64,000 bases of DNA from Phycisphaerae bacterium. GTDB taxonomy: Bacteria; Planctomycetota; Phycisphaerae; UBA1845; UTPLA1. The position numbers and the translations under genes were made by a program. Where the stretch lies: the NCBI GenBank assembly GCA_035275405.1, contig DATEMU010000003.1:806001-870000 (forward strand). The letters run 5' to 3'. Positions 59,045-64,000 of the stretch are shown here, one piece after another (within the stretch, counting starts at the first letter, position 1; every line of letters begins with the position of its first letter). The notes below the pieces were generated by a model that was not told the DNA's origin, ran no database searches, and saw only the letters and a program-made list of their open reading frames with translations.

Positions 59045-59764
59045 TATACCGCCTCCTTCCGAAAACCCGGAGCGAAACTGCCAATACTGCGCCGCAAAGG
59101 ACCCTGCAGGATACCCAAGGACATCGCGATCGTCGCCCGGATCGCCGTACGCTCTGAATCGTCGCGAGCGACATGAACCATCACAGGTGTCAATGATCCG
59201 CGCCCCTGCTCGCCCTTCGAGTGCCCTGACGAAGTGGTGTCAAGACACGTTTCCGTGCGGCATCCTCATCCCCTTGTTCTGCGAAGTGCCAGAGCCCTCG
59301 ACGGACAAGTGCCGAGTCGCTCACTCTTCGGGCCGATTCCGATTCGCGCTCTGAGGGCAGTTTGAGGGCAAACGGGAAGTCTATGATTGAGAAGCTTTGC
59401 AACGGGAGTTTCAAGAGCTTGTGAACTGCCTCGAAACAATAACGGAAAGGGAGGGATTCAATCTGCCCCGATTTACCAACCTCTTCCGAATGCTCACTTT
59501 ATCGCCGAACTTGCGAAACGACAACGACTTCGCTCGTCTCGCAGATGTCCTGTTCCTACACGGTTTCTTACCGTGTCGTGATGCGTTTTGAGGGCAGGTT
59601 GAGGGCAGTTTCCGACGGTTCAACAACCGTTGGCCGTCGCAGTTCTCCCGCCCCCGCAACCCCTCAGTGCTGCCACCTGCATAAAGCTCCCGGTTGAGTG
59701 CAAGTGTTGCCTGTTAGAGCGGCTCCTGGACAATCGCCCGGTAGCCCCATAGCATCAACGAGTG
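59045..59764. other. 720-base gap with short repeats, no supported gene
   Basis: No frame here looks coding; a 64-codon frame at 59397-59591 has protein-like composition but no recognised family. A doublet TGAGGGCAG-TTTGAGGGCA occurs at 59352-59370 and again as TTGAGGGCAGGTTGAGGGCA at 59588-59607. Near 59560 the text ACGGTTTCTTACCG resembles the anticodon arm at 49233-49248 (ACGGTTTCCTAAACCG) and forms a hairpin. Promoters for the kinase and for the efflux locus probably lie here. Confidence 0.45.
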
Positions 59765-60271
59765 ATGTTCGGGGTACTCGGGACCAACACGGCAACGCAA
59801 CCCGCGCGAGCACTCTTCGTATGCTTGCTGGCTCCACTTCTGGCCTTTAGACCAGCCGGGATCGGCGCCGTTCTATTTCACGACCACGGCTCGGAGGGCC
59901 GCCATTTTCATGCCGTCAGCGGCTCAGATTTCAGCCAGGTGAAAGATGAGCACGCGGCATTGCACGATCTTGAGCATGGGCAGCAAGGCCCCCTTTCGTT
60001 ACCTCACGTCGATGTGACGGAACACAGCGAGGACTGCGGATCGCTGCTCCTCGTTTTCGGTGAAAGCCTCACGGTCCGGGCAACGAATAATTCGCGTACT
60101 GTCTTGGATCATTTGCCGATCGAATTGGATTCGGCCAACACGTTGGCCGTGCTCGATATCTACTCGCGATTGGCCGTACCGACGAAATCTCGCCCTCCGG
60201 GTTCATCAATCCCACGCGGCGAGCGGGTCATCTCCAGCATTCTGCTGAGCAGTAATTCCCTTCTGATCTGA
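59765..60271 (+). CDS. secreted His-rich protein at the head of a metal efflux locus
   Basis: About 168 residues from ATG 59765 (GTG 59762 is also open). There is a signal helix (about 15-35, ALFVCLLAPLLAFRPAG) and a mature part rich in His and acidic residues (FHDHGSEGRHFHAVSGSDF, KDEHAALHDLEHG), which may bind metal ions. No known family. It precedes the TolC-like gene by 117 bases, in the same direction, so it may be the first gene of the metal efflux operon. Confidence 0.55.
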   Translation: MFGVLGTNTATQPARALFVCLLAPLLAFRPAGIGAVLFHDHGSEGRHFHAVSGSDFSQVKDEHAALHDLEHGQQGPLSLPHVDVTEHSEDCGSLLLVFGESLTVRATNNSRTVLDHLPIELDSANTLAVLDIYSRLAVPTKSRPPGSSIPRGERVISSILLSSNSLLI

Positions 60272-60388
60272 TCCCTTTCGTTTTGATTCCGCGTCAGGGT
60301 CTCCGTGCGCGCAATTGCGTCACGCACGTCCCCTTCGCATCGCCAGCGATCGAATTGCCGGTTCATTGGAACGATAGGACCACCGCGA

Positions 60389-61963
60389 ATGTCGAAAAGA
60401 ACGCCGCTGCGAATCGGTTTGAATCTCGTGATGTTGATTCCGACCGGCTGCGCGCAGGTAAACCCGAGCGCAGATTACCGGCGGGCCGCCACCGAAGTCA
60501 TCGCGGCGACGGGGCAGGCCGCGGTTTACGACCCAACCGATGATGCGCGAGCGCGGCAAATGGTTTCCGAGCTTCTTGGCAACGGGATGACAGCCGAAGA
60601 CTCAGTACGCATCGCGCTCCTCAACAATCCGACGCTTCAGGCGGCGTTCTTTCGCATCGGAATGGCGCGGGCCGACTTGGTTCAGTCCGGTCTTTTCTCG
60701 AATCCCTCATTGGCGTTCTCTCTCCAGTTCCCCGAGGGCGGCGGGCGTAGCAATCTTCAGGCGAGCTTGGCTCAAAATATCGTGGACCTGTGGCAGGTTC
60801 CAGTTCGCAGGAGGGTTGCCGAGGGCACGCTGACAGAAACCGTTCTCACGATTGCCCGCGAGGGCACTCAGCTCGCAGCCGACGCGAAGGCAGCCTACTT
60901 CGCCGCCGTTGCCGCCGACCGAAACCTTTCGATCGTGAAAGAAAACCTTGATGTCGCCCAAGGGCTGCTGAAGGCCACCTTGGCACGTCAAAAGGCCGGT
61001 GCTGTCGGTGAACTCGACGTGAATTTGGCGCGAAGCCCAGCACTGAACGCAGAATTGGAAGTACGCACGGCTCGCCTGGACGTTGGCACCGCGCGACGAC
61101 GGCTGGCGACACTTCTCGGCCTAACAATCAAGGCCGAGGATCTGAACTTGACCGACCCTCTTCCGCAGCCGCCGGAATCGAGCTTGTCCCCGGACCAAGT
61201 CGTCGAAGTTGCGCTCTCGGCGCGTCTGGACCTCAAGGCCGCGCGGCAGGCCACGTCGGTCGCGGAGGAGCGAGTTCGCGAAGAATACCTCCAGGTGTTT
61301 CCCAACATCGAGGTTGGCCCCTTCCTGGAAAGGACTGAACGGCGGGCACTTCCGGGCCGAAACATCCTTGCCGATACCGCTCGTTCGTCCGTCGCTGCGG
61401 GATCGTTAACCGCCCCAGACATTCAATCTCGCGGTCAACGGAATCAAGAACGGCGTCAGGAGATCGACTCCATACTGGGACCGGCGCTAACAATGACCCT
61501 TCCGATCTTCGATCAGAACCAAGCTCAAATCGCAAAAGCAGAATACGCCTACCAGCAGGCTTTGAGGCAACTCGACGCGATTGAACGATCTGTCGTGCAG
61601 GAGACACGACAAGCGGTTGATCGGGCGATGACCGCATGGGAAGTCGCTCGCTTTTATGAAACGCAAATTGTGCCACAGGCGCAGAAGAGTCTGGACCTGT
61701 CGGATACATCTTACCAAGCGGGCAAGACTTCTATCGTTACCGTTCTTGAGGCCCAACGAACACTCTTGGCGACGCGTCGAATCGCGATAGATGCGCTGCG
61801 GACCGCCGCTGTAACCATCGCGGATCTGGAGCGGATCACCGGGCGTCCCGCGACCGTCCTGTTGTCGAAGGCGACAACCGCATCTCAGCCGACGACGGAT
61901 CAGGATGCCAAACCGACGCAGGAACGAACACCGGCACAATCAAGCTCGGAGGTACAACCGTGA
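60389..61963 (+). CDS. TolC-family outer membrane efflux protein (CusC/CzcC-like)
   Basis: About 524 residues from ATG 60389, with a lipoprotein signal (MLIPTGCAQ, Cys near 21). Two outer-membrane-efflux repeats are present (about 65-260 and 290-490): AEDSVRIALLNNPTLQAAFF starts the first and ILGPALTMTLPIFDQNQAQI belongs to the second. Such proteins form the outer-membrane channel of tripartite RND pumps. An in-frame ATG 84 bases upstream precedes no signal peptide. The stop overlaps the GTG of the next small gene (GTGA). Confidence 0.88.
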   Translation: MSKRTPLRIGLNLVMLIPTGCAQVNPSADYRRAATEVIAATGQAAVYDPTDDARARQMVSELLGNGMTAEDSVRIALLNNPTLQAAFFRIGMARADLVQSGLFSNPSLAFSLQFPEGGGRSNLQASLAQNIVDLWQVPVRRRVAEGTLTETVLTIAREGTQLAADAKAAYFAAVAADRNLSIVKENLDVAQGLLKATLARQKAGAVGELDVNLARSPALNAELEVRTARLDVGTARRRLATLLGLTIKAEDLNLTDPLPQPPESSLSPDQVVEVALSARLDLKAARQATSVAEERVREEYLQVFPNIEVGPFLERTERRALPGRNILADTARSSVAAGSLTAPDIQSRGQRNQERRQEIDSILGPALTMTLPIFDQNQAQIAKAEYAYQQALRQLDAIERSVVQETRQAVDRAMTAWEVARFYETQIVPQAQKSLDLSDTSYQAGKTSIVTVLEAQRTLLATRRIAIDALRTAAVTIADLERITGRPATVLLSKATTASQPTTDQDAKPTQERTPAQSSSEVQP

Positions 61964-62169
61964 ACGGCACGACTACTTCATCGCGACACCGCAGGCGAGC
62001 TTGGCTGTTCTCGATGCCAGCCAGTCTATTCCTGCATATAGGCTGCACGCCGGATGAGCAACAAAGCCTCGTCGATTCGGTCGGCGCCGCGTTGGGCGAT
62101 GAAGCGGTTCAACTCATCGGCTTCGCAGCCGCCTTTGCGCGGAGCCTGCTTGCCGCTTTCTTGTTTTGA
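61960..62169 (+). CDS. small lipoprotein-like peptide in the efflux operon
   Basis: A 69-residue product with a signal-like start, a lipobox (SLFLHIGC, Cys29) and a hydrophobic C-terminus (LIGFAAAFARSLLAAFLF). GTG 61960 overlaps the stop of the TolC-like gene (GTGA), and its own stop overlaps the TTG at 62166. These overlaps argue for real translation. It is reminiscent of small membrane proteins in metal efflux operons. Function unknown. Confidence 0.62.
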   Translation: MNGTTTSSRHRRRAWLFSMPASLFLHIGCTPDEQQSLVDSVGAALGDEAVQLIGFAAAFARSLLAAFLF

Positions 62170-62189
62170 GTGAAATCCACTTGGCTGGA

Positions 62190-63788
62190 ATGAAGGTCAT
62201 GAAAATACTCACGAGAACAGGTCGCGTTCTTCCTCTGTTGGTCGTGCTTGTCATCGGCGTCGCTGGCGGCGTGTATATCCTCCGATCGGATGTGCAGTCC
62301 GTCAGAAACGATGCTCATCAACATAAAGCAGGCGACGACCACGGACACACGGAAGATCACTCGGGGCACGACGAAGAGGCCGCAAAAGGACCGCACGGCG
62401 GCCGTATGCTGGCCGATGGCGACTTTGCTGTCGAAGTCACCATCTTCGAGCGCGGTGTGCCGCCGCAGTTTCGCGTTTACGCCTCCGATTCTGGAAAGCC
62501 CGTCCCGCCGGAGCAGATCAACCTTTCAATGAAGCTTCATCGGCTCGGCGGACGCGTGGACGAGTTTTCTTTTGCCAAGGACGCCGACTACCTAAAAGGC
62601 GACAAGACCGTCGAGGAGCCACACTCGTTTGACGTTGAGGTCGAGGCCAAACACGCCGGCAAATCACATCGTTGGGAATACTCGACCTACGAAGGCCGGG
62701 TGACTCTCACAACGCAGATGGTGAAAGAGGCCGGAATCGAGATTCAGACCGCCGGGCCGGCCACGATCAAGTCGTCGCTCGGCCTGCCCGGCCAGATCGC
62801 CTTAAACACGAATCGACTGGCCCATGTGGTGCCTCGGTTGGCAGGGGTAACTACAAGTGTGAACAAGAATCTAGGTGATCACGTCAAGGCCGGTGAAGTC
62901 CTCGCCAGCATTGAGAGTCGAGAATTCGCTGAGGCGACAAGCGAATACGTCGAGGCCGTCCACAAACACGAATACGCACAACTCGCCTTCGTTCGAACCG
63001 TGGAGCTGTGGAAGCAGAAGATCACACCGGATCAAGAGTACCACACCACTCGCCACGCGCTGGAGGAGTCGGAGATCGCCAAGCAGGTTGCCGCCCAAAA
63101 GCTCCTTTCGCTCGGCCTCTCTCGGGAAGACCTCGAACTGCTCGCCAAGGAGCCCGGAGGCGAGGTCGTGCCCTTCAAAGTTCGCTCGCCGCTTCCTGTG
63201 GGCTTGCTGACCCGTTTCGACATCAAGGCCCCGATCGACGGCCAGATTATCGAAAAGCACATCACCCTCGGCGAGGCAGTGAAGGCCGATGCGGATGTAT
63301 TCATGATTGCCGACCTTTCATCGGTCTGGGTCGAGATCATGGTCTATGCCGACGACGTGTCTCGTGTGAGCGCAGGCCAGTCCGTCATCATCCGATCCAA
63401 GTCCGTCGGCCGAGAGGCCACCGGACGAATCTGGTACGTCAGTCCCATCGTCGGTGAGGAGACCCGCAGCGCCAAGGCGATCGTCGATCTACCCAATTCC
63501 GATGGCGTCTGGCGACCGGGGCTGTTCGTCTCGGCGGAAACTCTTGGCAACGAGACCAATGTACCCATCGCCGTATCGGTCGATGCGATCCAGACCCTCC
63601 GCGATTGGTCGGTGGTCTTCGTCAACTACGGCGACATTTTTGAGGCACGGCCATTGGAACTCGGACGCAGAGACAGCCAGTGGGTGGAGGTGCTCAGTGG
63701 CTTGTCGCCGGGCGAACGGTATGCCGCGAAGAACAGCTTCATTCTCAAGGCCGATGTCGGAAAATCGGGAGCGACCCACGACCATTGA
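62190..63788 (+). CDS. RND efflux periplasmic adaptor with His-rich N-terminus (CusB/CzcB-like)
   Basis: About 532 residues from ATG 62190; TTG 62166 and ATG 62199 are alternatives. A membrane helix (about 11-31, LLVVLVIGVAGGVYIL) is followed by a His/Asp/Glu stretch (HQHKAGDDHGHTEDHSGHDE, about 43-62), likely metal binding. Then a domain starting KGPHGGRMLADGDFAVEVTI, and the hairpin-lipoyl-barrel adaptor core (VVPRLAGVTTSVNKNLGDHV; RFDIKAPIDGQIIEKHITLG; VWVEIMVYADDVSRV). The protein joins an inner-membrane RND pump with the outer channel. The RND pump gene should follow beyond the window. Confidence 0.88.
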   Translation: MKVMKILTRTGRVLPLLVVLVIGVAGGVYILRSDVQSVRNDAHQHKAGDDHGHTEDHSGHDEEAAKGPHGGRMLADGDFAVEVTIFERGVPPQFRVYASDSGKPVPPEQINLSMKLHRLGGRVDEFSFAKDADYLKGDKTVEEPHSFDVEVEAKHAGKSHRWEYSTYEGRVTLTTQMVKEAGIEIQTAGPATIKSSLGLPGQIALNTNRLAHVVPRLAGVTTSVNKNLGDHVKAGEVLASIESREFAEATSEYVEAVHKHEYAQLAFVRTVELWKQKITPDQEYHTTRHALEESEIAKQVAAQKLLSLGLSREDLELLAKEPGGEVVPFKVRSPLPVGLLTRFDIKAPIDGQIIEKHITLGEAVKADADVFMIADLSSVWVEIMVYADDVSRVSAGQSVIIRSKSVGREATGRIWYVSPIVGEETRSAKAIVDLPNSDGVWRPGLFVSAETLGNETNVPIAVSVDAIQTLRDWSVVFVNYGDIFEARPLELGRRDSQWVEVLSGLSPGERYAAKNSFILKADVGKSGATHDH

Positions 63789-63803
63789 CAAGGAGAAACA
63801 CAG

Positions 63804-64000
63804 ATGAGTTGGATACGGACCGTTGAAGAGAAGGATGCCCAGGGCGTGCTCGGGACGATCTACCAGGAGAGTCGTGCGAAGTTCGGATACGTCATGAATC
63901 TCGTAAGGATACAAAGCCTTCGCCCGGAGACGATGGTGCTTGGACGGCAGATGTACCGTCATCTCATGGACAGCCCGGGCGGACTCACGCGGCTTCAGCG
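63804..64000 (+). CDS. carboxymuconolactone decarboxylase / AhpD-like protein, 5' part
   Basis: The first 65 residues of an all-helical protein are visible; the rest is outside the window. The start MSWIRTVEEKDAQGVLGTIY and the YVMNLVRIQSLRPETMVLGR segment are typical of the peroxidase-related branch of the CMD/AhpD family. The Cys-x-x-Cys active site would come later and cannot be checked. ATG 63804 follows AAGGAG by 8 bases, and the adaptor gene ends 15 bases upstream, so it is probably part of the efflux operon. Such a gene between an RND adaptor and its pump is unusual and may protect against peroxide or toxic organic compounds. Confidence 0.8.
   Translation, partial: MSWIRTVEEKDAQGVLGTIYQESRAKFGYVMNLVRIQSLRPETMVLGRQMYRHLMDSPGGLTRLQ

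Noticed and set aside
59397-59591. 64-codon frame between the kinase and the efflux locus as a gene
   Set aside because: Protein-like composition but no start signal and no recognised family; kept only in the description of the gap.

Overview
The window looks like chromosomal DNA from a GC-rich member of the Planctomycetota, possibly a Phycisphaerae-like lineage that keeps a peptidoglycan-synthesis cluster. The phylum call rests on three small membrane proteins with the C-x2-CGY-x-L-x-GN-x-SG-x-CPECG zinc ribbon, a Planctomycete-type ECF sigma factor, a Ser/Thr kinase fused to a TPR region, many lipoproteins and a dockerin-like C-terminus. The class call is a guess. 

Layout. 1-4137: the 3' end of dapA, a membrane protein and a Tat-exported asparaginase-like hydrolase, then a PIN/TRAM membrane protein on the minus strand. 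4138-8825: a repeat-filled gap, then a cluster of small membrane and lipoproteins with zinc ribbons, internal duplications and a chain of hairpins. 8825-16413: an epimerase, several secreted or lipoproteins, a release-factor-like protein, a mannose-6-phosphate isomerase and a gamma-carbonic-anhydrase-like protein. 16564-17327: a two-gene operon whose first gene is read here as a selenoprotein; an in-frame TGA occupies the redox Cys position of an ArsC/Spx-like thioredoxin-fold protein and a bacterial SECIS-like hairpin follows it. 17503-25451: a CPBP membrane protein, an HhH-GPD glycosylase, a 42-aa membrane peptide, and a minus-strand operon (lipoprotein, membrane protein, cinA, zinc ribbon, gatB, LOG-like protein). 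25714-31644: a TIM-barrel isomerase-like protein, hsp20-lon, a TPR lipoprotein and a glycosyltransferase. 

31677-45032 is the division and cell-wall (dcw) cluster: a BshC-like gene, rsmH, a LysM protein, an ftsL-like gene, ftsI, murE, murF, mraY, ftsW, murG. MurE carries the DNPR motif of meso-diaminopimelate-adding enzymes, which fits dapA at the start of the window. murD is missing from its usual place between mraY and ftsW; a PIN-type toxin-antitoxin pair sits there on the other strand. No murC, ddl, ftsQ, ftsA or ftsZ follows murG. 

45100-49150 holds a TIGR03790-type dockerin protein and a secreted GH31 glycosidase. At 49206 a tRNA-Arg(CCU) gene stops abruptly after its anticodon arm and is followed by a gene remnant, an insertion scar. 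Beyond it the content looks accessory: a zinc-finger anti-sigma, an ECF sigma factor, a surface protein, a 1309-aa lipase-like lipoprotein, a LuxR-type regulator and a Ser/Thr kinase. From 59765 follows a CusCB/CzcCB-like metal efflux operon that runs out of the window with a carboxymuconolactone-decarboxylase-like gene between the adaptor and whatever follows. 

Intergenic spaces carry several unrelated families of short repeats and hairpins. All calls come from reading the sequence and from knowledge of families; no database search was run.
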